Position numbers and translations under genes: made by a program | The notes under the pieces: model-generated | Told to the model about the DNA's origin: nothing | Seen by the model: the letters and a program-made list of their open reading frames with translations, nothing else | Databases searched by the model: none | Assembly: GCA_037355855.1 (NCBI GenBank) | Contig: CM074760.1 | Coordinates: forward strand, 7,556,501 to 7,620,500 | From: Pseudo-nitzschia pungens | Lineage: Eukaryota; Bacillariophyta; Bacillariophyceae; Bacillariales; Bacillariaceae | Direction: 5' to 3' | DNA length: 64,000 nucleotides | In this document: positions 21,541-31,494 of the stretch, piece by piece | Position numbering within the stretch: position 1 is the first letter of the stretch | Layout: every line of letters starts with the position of its first letter

Positions 21541-22983
21541 TCATTCCCACGGCTCTGTTTCGTTCGTCAAAAACTCTCGGATTCGATCGTGCATCAAGCG
21601 ACACTGAGCTCCGTGCGATCCCTGTTGGAGCAAGAGGGGGATCAACGTGGAAACCTCGATCAGCATTCCCCGCAACCGGTTCTCGTGAGGTTCTTGAGCA
21701 AGCGCGAGCATATCCTCCGTTACGAACTCCTTCCAGTGCTTGCGACTCGAATCCGGGGATTGTTTTTGTTTGGCGGTTGCTTGCCATTGGATCCGGGTCG
21801 ATATTTTCCCCTGCAGCCTCAGGATTTCGATTTGCAGGTGCGATATCCAAACCTGTGCCACGGGCCAGACGCTGTTCTCCCCGGAAGCAATCAGCAAACG
21901 ATCGATCAAGCAGGTCTGTCGGTGCAGGGCATCCGAGGAAGGAGGTCGGAGCTCGCTCTTCACCGCCCGGAGCATCTCTTGCAGCGGAAGAAGGTCGGAA
22001 GAATTCTCCCCCGACGAGGGTTCTTCGCTCGCGGTGATTGGGTCCTCGATTTCGATCGCGTCGTCGTGCAAGAGCTCGGCGCGAGCTCGGAGATAGGTCG
22101 CCTTGGTGTCGTATTCGGTGGGATTCAGGACCCGGAGAATCCGGACGGGTCTGGAAACAATGTGGTTGCAGAGGAGTTGGATTCTGCCGTTCGATTCGTC
22201 GGCCACGTCGCGAACGCCGACGATTTCGTACATCCATCCGAAGGCCGCAAATTGTCCCGTCCGGTACGGATGCGAAAAGGGCACAATGAACCGTTTCGGA
22301 CGACCATCGGCGGAAGACAGCAAGTCTCGGTACATTTCTCGGTACCGCGGTTCGAAAATCCGGAGCGGCACCTCCATGCCGACCACGGGCATTTCGGAAA
22401 ACCGGGAAACGAGGGGCAGTCTCCCTCCGTCGTCGTCCGGAAATAAGGGGCCCGAGAGCGGAAAGACCGGAAAGTGAGACGCGTCCACCTCGGTGTCGTT
22501 CATTTCGGAAACGTGCGGGAGCCATTCGACGGATTCCAACAAACCATCCGAGTTGGTGGTGGGGAACGGCGACGAGCATCCGCGCTGTCTGGAAGAATCG
22601 TGGGTGTTGGCGGCTTCCTCGTTTCCGTCTCGCAACGTTTCGGTTCTTGCTCGCTGTTCCGATAATGTACTCGTATCCAATAACAACAAATATTTTAAGC
22701 CTTCCATAGCTTTGCGGATGCCTTCATTCTCTCCCCTAGACACACCATCTCTGCCGATCGTTGCGTTGCGACCATTCCCATTCCCATTCTCATAGCGACG
22801 AAATTCGGACCGAATGCACGTGCGAAGAGATTCTTGGTTCCCGACTCTGGTGTCACCAACCCGTTGATCTAGGTGAAGCAGTGATGCGGTCGGGGGTATG
22901 CGCTCGCACTCGCGGAGTATTTTTCTGTACAAACTCCGTACTAGGGCTTTTTGTCTTAAGGATCCCGGAGTAACCTTAGTCAT
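21541..22983 (-). CDS. LYR-motif protein fused to a LON substrate-binding domain
   Basis: 480 residues from MTKVTPGSL at 22983; an in-frame methionine at 23004 is the alternative. The first 60 residues match the Complex1_LYR family: SLYRKILREC at residues 17-26 and then ESLRTCIRSEFRRY, the conserved second element. The middle holds a LON N-terminal (PUA-like) domain: FPVFPLSGPLFPDDD, VVGMEVPLRIFEPRYREM, then GWMYEIVGV and ILRVLNPTEYDTKATYLRA. A helical region follows. There is no AAA+ ATPase or Ser-Lys protease domain, so this is not the Lon protease. LYR proteins bind mitochondrial acyl carrier protein and help iron-sulfur or respiratory-complex assembly; LON domains bind unfolded proteins. 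A mitochondrial or plastid assembly or quality-control adaptor is inferred. Only 167 bp separate it from the convergent glycosyltransferase gene. Confidence 0.82.
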   Translation of the reverse strand: MTKVTPGSLRQKALVRSLYRKILRECERIPPTASLLHLDQRVGDTRVGNQESLRTCIRSEFRRYENGNGNGRNATIGRDGVSRGENEGIRKAMEGLKYLLLLDTSTLSEQRARTETLRDGNEEAANTHDSSRQRGCSSPFPTTNSDGLLESVEWLPHVSEMNDTEVDASHFPVFPLSGPLFPDDDGGRLPLVSRFSEMPVVGMEVPLRIFEPRYREMYRDLLSSADGRPKRFIVPFSHPYRTGQFAAFGWMYEIVGVRDVADESNGRIQLLCNHIVSRPVRILRVLNPTEYDTKATYLRARAELLHDDAIEIEDPITASEEPSSGENSSDLLPLQEMLRAVKSELRPPSSDALHRQTCLIDRLLIASGENSVWPVAQVWISHLQIEILRLQGKISTRIQWQATAKQKQSPDSSRKHWKEFVTEDMLALAQEPHENRLRGMLIEVSTLIPLLLQQGSHGAQCRLMHDRIREFLTNETEPWE

Positions 22984-24161
22984 CTCTGTTTGGACACGGA
23001 TCAATCGGATTCGAACGAGTAGTTGATCATAACATTGACGAGTGAAATGAAAAATGAATACGAAGTATAATTCTTCGGTTTTGTTCGAGGTGAAAGAAAA
23101 TCGAATTTCAAAAGTTGATGGATCAGAGGTGATGGATGATTGATGATTTACATTCTATAGTCTCCACTATCTTCAACAAACGTCAAACGCGACCATTCAT
23201 TCGATCATCACTCATTTTTTGAAATTTTTGTTCGTTCTCTCATCTTTTTCTTCTTTCGGCAGAAAGAATTGTCAGTCATGGCTATTGTCCAAGTCTGTCC
23301 GTCGACCGCATTGCAGTTATGGCGCGTCCTACCTCCGGGTCAGCTCATTCGAAAGCTCTACGGTAATCTTAACCTTACTATCATCATCATACCTTCCTCC
23401 TGGTATTCATATTCATGCCTGGTACGAAGTCGTGGGCATTACCAATTTGGTACCGGGTCCAGGAAGCCTTCGTACGGTGAAGGAAAATACCATCGAAAAG
23501 ACACATTACCAACCGAAGCGACAAACACCGATGAAAACCACATGAAAACTGGGTTGGCAACCATTATTTTCATTGCACCTCGCTGTTTTGAGTTTCCTAG
23601 TTTTCCTATTCTTCACCGCGTCGCCATTTGCAGCATCCTGGCCGTTCTTGACTAGCTTGTAGAGGGTTGACCGAAAGCCTTTTCCGACGCCAAGTTGGGA
23701 TCCAAATACTCGTTGCAGCAATATTTGGGAAAGGGGGTTCCGAGAACATCTCGGGTAGTAGAGAGAGTGAGAGAGAGTGGGCGAGAGAAGGCCGCGGACC
23801 AGTCCTACAATTGACACGCGAGAACCGAAAACCTCTTGGTTGGTCCCCAAACAGTCTGGAAATTTTGCGGACGGTATGGTGAAAGTGAAAGGGCGCTAGA
23901 GACAAAAATCACAAGCGGAAAGTTTTGTTTAGTGCATGTAAATTCAATTTCAACGCGATAGTCAGCACACGGATTTGTTGCGGAACGACGGATTCGACTT
24001 TTGGGAGCGAGACATTTACCAACTCCATCGGGACCACCGAGGACAGCAATTGCTTTTGGTTTCTTCGAATACATTCCCAATACAACAAGAAACAACTTGA
24101 AATTGCCGCTGACGGCTCGAAACAAGTACATACCTATTTATACATACATATATCTATCATC
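22984..24161. other. Head-to-head spacer, LYR-LON / TAF10 genes
   Basis: 1.2 kb with no supported gene. It has a degenerate dyad region at 23362-23379 (CGGTAATCTTAACCTTAC) and a GAGA-rich tract at 23758-23787. The last 200 bp before 24162 are the probable TAF10 leader; the frame is open upstream but lacks protein character. Confidence 0.55.
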
Positions 24162-25448
24162 ATGAGCGAGCGAATGATTCAGCTGCAGCGGGCCAAGCTC
24201 GGTTTGTCGATGGCCGGAGGCAATCCCCTTGCCACGAGCAGTCTCTCCGCCGACAAAAAACCGTCCCCGGTCGAGGTTGCCAGCGCCGCATTGCTCTCGG
24301 AGGACGCCCAGATCGAAAAATTCATCAATCGCTTGCAGAGACGGGATCGAAAAGCCGCCAACTCACACCACCACCACCACCACCACCACCACCATCACTC
24401 GGACCTGATGCCCGCCAGCCACGGACCGACGGTGCCGACGGCACTCGCGAGGCGCATGCTGCAGCGCCAGGGAGTGGGATATCTGGACGACACGGTCGCG
24501 TCGATCGTCTCGGCCTCGGCGGATCGATTCCTGGCCACCGTCCTGCAGCAATCCATTGCCTGCCGGGACCAGCGGCTCAAGGGCGCCGCCCTGACCCGGG
24601 AGGCCGCCAAGAAACGGAAACGGCACACGGAAAACTACGAGGCGGACAGAGACGATCGGAAACGGCGGCGGGAAGCCATCACCAAGGCGCGAGAGGACAT
24701 TGCGGTGCTCACCATTGCCGCGGCCGAGACGAGGGGGAGCGGTGCCGGAGGAGGCAAGGCGGGTGCGGGTGCGGACGCGGCCGGAGGCAAGAAGAAAGCG
24801 AAAAAGGCGACCAAAAAGAACGCCCCTTCCAAGCCAAAGCCCACCGGACCCGAGAAACCCGACGCGGCGATGGAAGCCCTCGCCATGGAAGAATCGGAAG
24901 AGGAGTACGATTCCCTGGACGAGGAGGAAGAATACTACCAGGAGAACGTGTTGGAAGTGACGAGGGAACGCATTTCTTTGAAGAGGACGGGGGACGACGG
25001 AGGTCGGGAAGACGACGAGGACGAAGACAGTGACGACGAGGACGACACTCTGTTGCTGAGAGACATAGTGCGTCCGCTCGAAGCGTGGAACTTTCATCTC
25101 AATGGAAAGGAAGCAATAGAAACGGACTATCTGGACAACGAGGAGATCGAAGACGACGAGAAGGACCTTCCCGAGAACGGAGCCGGCAAGACGGATCAAA
25201 ACGGCGTGTCCAACGCGCAGCAAGCGCAACCCACCGACGACAAGGCAAAGACCGACGGCGAAGCCTCCGGCGGCGGCGGCGGCGGCGGTCCCAACGGGAC
25301 GGATGACCACAAACCGCAGGGCGGAGAGAAAAAGCCGGGCGAAGCCGCTCCGAACGGCAACAAAAACGGCGGCGCGAAGAAGCCGGCGGCGGCGTCCGTT
25401 TCGTCCTCGCCGATAAAAACCGCACCGGTTCCTTCGTCGTCGTCATGA
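24162..25448 (+). CDS. TAF10: TAF10-like TFIID/SAGA subunit
   Basis: 428 residues, single exon, started at MSERMIQLQRAKLG rather than at an upstream in-frame methionine (23925), because the upstream stretch looks like leader sequence. The histone-fold region is EKFINRLQRRDRK, then TALARRMLQRQGVGYLD, then IVSASADRFLATVLQQ and SIACRDQR, in the order of the TAF10 histone-fold helices. An 11-His tract (CAC/CAT repeats) lies between the first helix and the rest, at the position of the family's variable loop. A basic region (AAKKRKRHTE) and a long acidic, Gly- and Lys-rich C-terminus follow, longer than in animal or yeast TAF10. The protein should act in the nucleus in TFIID and SAGA with TAF8 or SPT7-type partners. 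The histone fold is convincing; the tail has no recognisable domain. Confidence 0.8.
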   Translation: MSERMIQLQRAKLGLSMAGGNPLATSSLSADKKPSPVEVASAALLSEDAQIEKFINRLQRRDRKAANSHHHHHHHHHHHSDLMPASHGPTVPTALARRMLQRQGVGYLDDTVASIVSASADRFLATVLQQSIACRDQRLKGAALTREAAKKRKRHTENYEADRDDRKRRREAITKAREDIAVLTIAAAETRGSGAGGGKAGAGADAAGGKKKAKKATKKNAPSKPKPTGPEKPDAAMEALAMEESEEEYDSLDEEEEYYQENVLEVTRERISLKRTGDDGGREDDEDEDSDDEDDTLLLRDIVRPLEAWNFHLNGKEAIETDYLDNEEIEDDEKDLPENGAGKTDQNGVSNAQQAQPTDDKAKTDGEASGGGGGGGPNGTDDHKPQGGEKKPGEAAPNGNKNGGAKKPAAASVSSSPIKTAPVPSSSS

Positions 25449-26001
25449 CACGACACCCCGAGAAGGATCCGGAACGAAACGAAACGAGAGAGAAAACCAC
25501 CGACCGCACCGGTCTATCATCATTACTACCACTATTATTTTTTTGGAGCAAAACAAATCACAACCAAAACTCCTCGCGGGAGTTGTCCAATACGGGATAC
25601 ACGTTGCTCGGTTGTTATCACAGATGGATAAAGCTAAGCCAGATTTTACCACAGACCCTATCACCGCCCGCCATTACGCATTACAAACTTTTAGAAATTA
25701 GAATCCAGAATACGACTTGCGACCCGAGCCGGACGGAGCTGCCGTGATGATAAATAATGTTCGGTTCCGATCCAAGCGCAACATATTTCATCCCAAGAGT
25801 TCGTCAATCATAATACTATCACATCATGTCGCAATAAACTCTCGGGAGACGAATTCCCACGAATCGCAATCCGCCGCGGCGGATTTTCAAAAAAGGGCGA
25901 AAACTTTCGTTATTACTTCTATTTTATTACACCACCGCACCATAGATCATAGATTCGTGTTCGAAAAACGAGATAGATAGCAGCACCGTTCTCGTTCCCG
26001 T
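25449..26001. other. Tail-to-tail spacer, TAF10 / VPS26
   Basis: 553 bp with 3' UTR-like AT-rich sequence. No gene, array or dyad was seen. Confidence 0.6.
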
Positions 26002-27790
26002 TCAACCCAGTTCTTTTCTCCACAAAATGATTTCTTGCTGCTTGAAGTACCGCCGGTCCTCTTCGTCGACCAGGACCAGATTGAGAAAGTATCGGACCGA
26101 AAACCGGTTGTTGACGGAGCCGTAGGTGGGCGTCAGATCGGCCGGAACGCCCCGCATCGACAGCTTGACGGGAATGACCTCGCCCTTGACGGGAGCCCCG
26201 TCCATGATCTCGTACTTGACCAGGGTTTGGGTCTCGGTGAATACGTTTCCGCCGCCGTTCTCGTTGTTCGACCCTCCCTGCGGCACCGAGGGCGCGTGTC
26301 CCCCGGTCGTTCCGACCCGATCGCCGCTGGTTTCCCGCCGGATCACCGCCAATTCCATGTGCTTGATCTTGATGCGCACCAGCAAGAAGTGGATCTTCCC
26401 CAGAATGGTGTCCTGCAGGTGATAGACCCGCCGCTCGTACTCGAATTCGATGTGCAGGCAGTCCTCGATGCCGACCTCCATCTTGATGGCCTCGTTCTGC
26501 GCGGGTGCCTGGCCCAGGACCTGGATCCAAACGTCGTGTTCTTTCTGGAGAGGGGGCAGAAACTTTCGCTCCAATATCACCTTTACAAAGTATCGGACCG
26601 AAACATTGCGTCCCCGGTACGACTCGTGCTGCTTGTCCATGTTGCGAAACAAAAAGGGAAGTTCGGTGACGGACTGATACAGTACGCCCGGCGGCGCCAA
26701 CTCCTTGGAAAGCGAAAGAAAGTCGTAGTGGGGCCGGCCCTCGTTGACGCCCATGCTCATATCGATGCGTCCGATGAACTGAATCTTGATCCCCAAATGT
26801 TCCACCTTTTTCCCGGGCGCAACATGGAGCGTCACGATCCCACCAATGTCCTGGGTCTGTTCGTAGGCAAAAAGGGCCGTTTCTTGCATCTGGTGCTGCC
26901 CCCGCGGCACAAAGGGTACCACGGATGCTTGGCTCTGAAAGCGACTGCTGTTTGGATGTTTGACGCGCCAAAAAGGGTTCTTGTGCAGTTTCCTGAACGA
27001 GTAGCGGTAGCGGTAGCGGTAGCGGTACGCATTGAATACCAAATACCAAATAATAATAAGGTAATTACCAAATAATACCAAACCGCAGAAGAAAAAGGTG
27101 AATAAAAATTGCGGCAACGACGAACGAAAATTCAAGTCCCAAAAAGCTCTCCGCACCTTTCGTGTTCCTTCCGGCAATGCCAAAGGCAAAAACAATTCCA
27201 TAGGACACGCACTACCATTCGATCGAAACATTGCGATGGCATTCGAAGATGCGACTCACGTACCAGTTGGGATAATGATCTATCGGAGTGATGGCTTGCG
27301 GATTTTGCTGTTGTTCCGGCGTGGGAGTTGTTCGTATGTGAATTTTGACGCCACCGGCGCCACTAATGGCATTGAAGAATCCGCCCTGGAACGGAACGGC
27401 AAGTTTGTTATTATTATTTGTTTGTTTGATTGATTGAAAGCAACGCGACGAAGAGAGCGATTCATTCGATTGCTGAGACAACGGGAGGGCAAAGAAGTCC
27501 AAAGCGCGCACAACTATTTCAATGACTGCCGGTACACGCGGCAACGAGGTCGAGGCCGGCATCGAAGCAACGCAGCGAAAGAGCTCTTCGTCTCGGTTCG
27601 CGTTGATTGCCCGCAAGATGCCATCGACAGAGACAGAGCGGAATGACCAATCCGTGGCACTCTTGGAATGGGTTCGAGACATCCAAACGAATCGTCCTTC
27701 TCGCATCGACACCAAACTCAAACCAAACGAGCGCGGCATCGTTTCTATCTCACCGATTGACTCGTCCTTATTCTCACTCACCACATTCAT
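26002..27790 (-). CDS. VPS26: Retromer subunit VPS26
   Basis: Cargo-selective retromer core subunit that recycles receptors from endosomes. Exon 1 is nine bases (27790-27782, MNV). Intron 1 is 27781-27386 (GTGAGT...CAG), exon 2 is 27385-27260 ([17 protein letters not shown]), intron 2 is 27259-26935 (GTGAGT...TTTCAG), and exon 3 runs 26934-26002. All junctions are phase 0 and give 355 residues, near the usual 330 to 350. Family hallmarks are the N-terminal GGFF, the arrestin-like strands [34 protein letters not shown] and [11 protein letters not shown], and the C-terminal [26 protein letters not shown]. The MNVGGFF assembly from a 9-nt exon is inferred from perfect donor and phase; the rest is clear. 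An insertion rich in Gln and Pro ([11 protein letters not shown]) replaces the usual short loop near the N-terminus. Confidence 0.92.
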
Positions 27791-28459
27791 CCTTGCTTGC
27801 TATCAATTTCTTCTACCGTAGTAACTAGTACGGGAATAGTGCGTCCGGGGCGTTTGTTTCGAGCGATGGATCGATCTGCTTCGAAGGAGACCAAATCGGA
27901 GCGGCGATGGCAGCAAAAACAATCTCAATCGTATATCGTATATCGTATATCGTAATTACCGCCTCGTCGACCGTCTCAATGTTGTTGTTTTGATATTGAT
28001 ACGAGTATTATTATTGCTGTATTATTGTTTTTGTTCTTCCCACTTCGACGGCATGGTGAAGTGAGAAGATCGAATCAAATCAATCGATCGATCGACGACA
28101 GAGAGACATTCTTATTTTTAGCATCGGTTACGAGTAGTGTAAGACTTACGGGCTTTCTGTCCAAGACTCATCTCACGAGACCGGTCCCACGACACGGGTT
28201 CTCGGTGGATGTTCTCTGCAATCTGCAATTCGGTTGTTCGCCTGAATCATATGAATCATCGATTGTTGAATCATCATGAACGGTATTTCTCGAAGTTGTG
28301 CTTGTAAGATTACTCGTAATTTACTTGTACGAGTACGGTATCATCCTCATTCCTCGTTCTCACGCTCGTCGTCAGGTCTAAATCATTGATTGAATGAATC
28401 ATTGAATCATTATTCATCATCGAACGACACCATCATTCTCTATCGGGAACCATAGGACA
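27791..28459. other. Head-to-head spacer, VPS26 / PPR-like gene
   Basis: 669 bp. It contains a (TATCG)n tract near 27930-27952 and an exact GTAAGATTAC dyad. No gene is seen. Confidence 0.6.
28304..28313. promoter_or_regulatory. GTAAGATTAC dyad upstream of the PPR-like gene
   Basis: Exact dyad 147 bp before the start codon at 28460, followed directly by TCGTAATTTACTTGTACGAG, which adds degenerate half-sites. Confidence 0.4.
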
Positions 28460-30948
28460 GTGTTTCGCCTAACCAATTCGGACGAGATGAGATCCGCCCG
28501 CATCACCGGAAAGAGATTGCTATCTCACCGACGCCGCTTGCTCCAAACGCATCCCGACCACCAGAATCATAACCTTACCGCTGGCATGTTGTGTCGGAGC
28601 AACGGACACGTTTTTTTGAGAGCCCTCACGAGCGGCAGCGTTCGAGGATGGGTGGAAGTCGCAACGCGTTCCGGGATATTTCACGCCTCCGAGAAAGGAA
28701 TTCACGATGTCCGGGCGCATCCGATATCGCAACACCGGATTCCAACTCGATCCGTGTTTTCCCTGCTGCCGAGCGAGACGGAAAAACTAAAACTCGATAG
28801 CGAGAGCGACGCGGTCGGAAAAACCGACGTTTCCATGCCGCGGCGACAAATCGGCACGGATCTCTCGGACCGCCACGAAGAGACCCGCGTCACACATCGG
28901 GAGAATTTCGATCGGGTTCGAAAGGAAGTCTTCGAGCTCCTCGACGGTCCCGTTGGCTCGTTCTCGTGGCCGCGACTCCCGCCGCTGCTGCGGGATCTCT
29001 GCGAGAACGAATCCACGATCCACCGGGCCTTTGCGTTGCTGGATCGAGCGTCCGCGGAACCTCTCGCCGGAAAACAAATCACGCACGAAATGGTCGATCG
29101 GGTCGTTCGGAAGTGGCTCAACGCGTACATCTCGCAGCAGAAGCACATCGACAAGCCGCACTCCGGGTCGTACTACCGACGGAGCGGCAACCGAAACGCG
29201 AAACGCGAACGGAGATCGCGCGGACCGTCCCGAAACGAGAGCGACATCGACATCGACATCGACATATACATCGACATCGACATATACATCGACATCGCAT
29301 CGAATCATGAACCCGCTCCACGTGTGGAACAAAATACAAAACTATCAAAAACTCGGGATCCCGCTCGAGTCTCCCGCCTACCACAAAATCATGGAGGGGA
29401 CGACGCACGTCAAATCGAAAGCCTACAACGTACCGCACGGACCGAGGCTCGCCGAGACCATACTGGAGGAAATCATGGACCAGAGCAAGCGAAAGAACCC
29501 GTTGATCCGGCCATCGGCCCACGCGTTCACCATCGCGATGCTCTCGTGGGAACAGGCCGCGGTGTATTCCCCCGCCGAGGCCAATCGGGACGCGCCGGCA
29601 GCGAGCCCTGGCCCTGCTGACCAAGCTCAAATCCCTCTACGCCTCGGGATGGGGAAACGAATTCATGCCCGACAAGAACGCCTACCGGCGCGTCATGAAT
29701 ATTTTCGCCCACAAGGGCGACGGAGACAGGGTGGAGGCCCTCCTGGAGGACCTGTACGCGATGTACCTGGATCACCGCGAGCAGGGCCACGAAAGCAGCC
29801 ACTCGCTCGCGCCCACGACGCCGTTTTTTTCGCTGGTCCTGTACGCCTGGTCCAAGTCTCGGGACCCGGGCGCCGCCGAACGGGCGGAAGCCGTCCTCGA
29901 TCACATGCTGGAAACGGAGCGGAGCGGGGAGATTCCGAATCTCACGATCCACAGCAATTTTTTCAACATCGTCATGGTGTGCTGGTCGAAGCAACGCACC
30001 CTCGAGTCGGCCGAACGAGTCCAGGCCGTTTTCGATCGCTTGGTGGAGCATTCGAAATCGGACGCCGACAAGAAACCCATCGGGGCCTCGTACCTGGCGC
30101 TGATCACCACCTGGTCCCGGTTCGATCCGGCAAAATCGGAGGATTTCTTTTGGAAATGGAAGGAGGAACACGAAAAGGGAACCTGCGAAATGAGAATCGA
30201 TTCCTATCTGATTCGCATGCTGGTGTCGTCGTGGTGCAAGTCCGACGAGCCCGATGCCGCGGAACGGAGCGAGCGCCTGATTCGATTCGCGATCCACGAG
30301 CCGGATTGGAAACCGTCCGCGGAGGTCTTTCGCATCGTCATCAACAAGTGGTGCCAACCCAAGACGCTGGAGGGCCTGGAACGCGCCGAGGAGCTGCTGC
30401 GGTTGACCGTATCGTGCCACGAAACCAATCCGAGCTCGCACTCCAAGCCGACCAATCTCGTCTATCTGCCGATCATTCGATCCCTGGCGGAGATCGGTCA
30501 GCTGGAGAGGGCGGAAGAACTCCTCGTCGACTTTTTTACGCGGTGGCGCGACGACGGCGGTTCCGACGGCTCGCGCGGCGGCGGCGGTGCCGGGCCCCCG
30601 AGCGACAAGGAGCGGCACGCGGACACGCGGATCTTCAATTGCGTGCTGAAGGGATGGCTGGCGAAGGCGTCCTCCGCGCCCGAGGCGGTGATCCGGGCGG
30701 AGGATCTCCTGCTGCTGACCCGATCGTACGGGGTGAAACCGAACCACGCGTCGTTTCAATACGTGCTGGATGCCTGGCGGCAGCACCGGTCCGCGTTCCA
30801 CCACTACCCGGTCGCTCTTTCCGATCCGGACCGTCCGAGGGCCGACGCGGTTCTGGCGCTGCTGGACCGGGAATGCGTTCGGGAGGATGGCAAGAACGAA
30901 CTGTACCTGAATCTGCGACGGGGATGGAAGCTGCTGTCGGTGAAGTAA
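28460..30948 (+). CDS. PPR/TPR-like organelle RNA-metabolism protein with two one-base frame breaks
   Basis: Repeat-helix protein of about 828 residues once frames are joined. The open frame moves from frame 2 (28460 to about 29220) to frame 0 (about 29300-29595) and then frame 1 (about 29600-30948). Each step is one base too many. The second is clear: GCGCCGGCAG at 29592-29601 should read GCGCGGCAG, giving RDARQRALALLTKL. The first lies in or near the GACATC/GACATA microsatellite at 29247-29297. Repeats of 35-residue type include VWNKIQNYQKLGIPLESPAY, TIHSNFFNIVMVCWSKQRTL, RIDSYLIRMLVSSWCKS, ADTRIFNCVLKGWLAKASS and NHASFQYVLDAWRQHRSAF. The N-terminus is basic and Ser-rich, compatible with a mitochondrial or plastid transit peptide. 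PPR proteins bind organelle transcripts; the target is unknown. A real pseudogene is possible but the reading of all parts is well preserved. Confidence 0.8.
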
Positions 30949-31494
30949 AATCGATTTTGATTGATTGATGAATTGATTGATTCATTGACTGATTCATGAA
31001 TCAATCAATCGGCTTTGGGTTCGCGCGGACATTGGCCATGAAATTTTACTGCTTCGCGTACTGTACCAGGAAAGGTTTGAGCATGATTCTTTTGTCTTTC
31101 GGTACATCTGCTCTAGTGTAGGTAAAATAAATAGCTATCGTAGTCGTATCGTTATCGAATAGTTGTAGACTGCTTCACGTGCTAGGAAACGTTTGAGCAT
31201 AATTGTTTTGTCGTCCGGTACATCGACTTCAAAGGACGTGATCGTTATTGTTTTGCCGCTCGGTACATCTGCTCTACTGTATGTCAAATAAATACACTTC
31301 TCGTAGCTAATATTGAAGTATCGTTATAGAATAGTAGTAGTAATGCCGACCTGGGAATTGAAGGACAGCATCGATCCGCGTCCCGGCATCCTCCGAGCCC
31401 AAATTGAAAAAACGTCCGACAGACAAAACAAAATTCGAAAAAGCGTGGAATCGAATCGAGTGAAATCGAGTGGAATCGAATAGCGATTCTCGAT
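30949..31494. other. Tail-to-tail spacer with a diverged direct duplication
   Basis: An ATTGATTGATT simple tract (30957-31008) is followed by two diverged copies of a segment (about 31049-31168 and 31169-31341). They share ACTGCTTC.CGT, GTTTGAGCAT, TTGT, CGGTACATC, CTCTA.TGTA and AAATAAAT. The second copy is longer through an internal partial repeat. No gene was seen. Confidence 0.7.
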
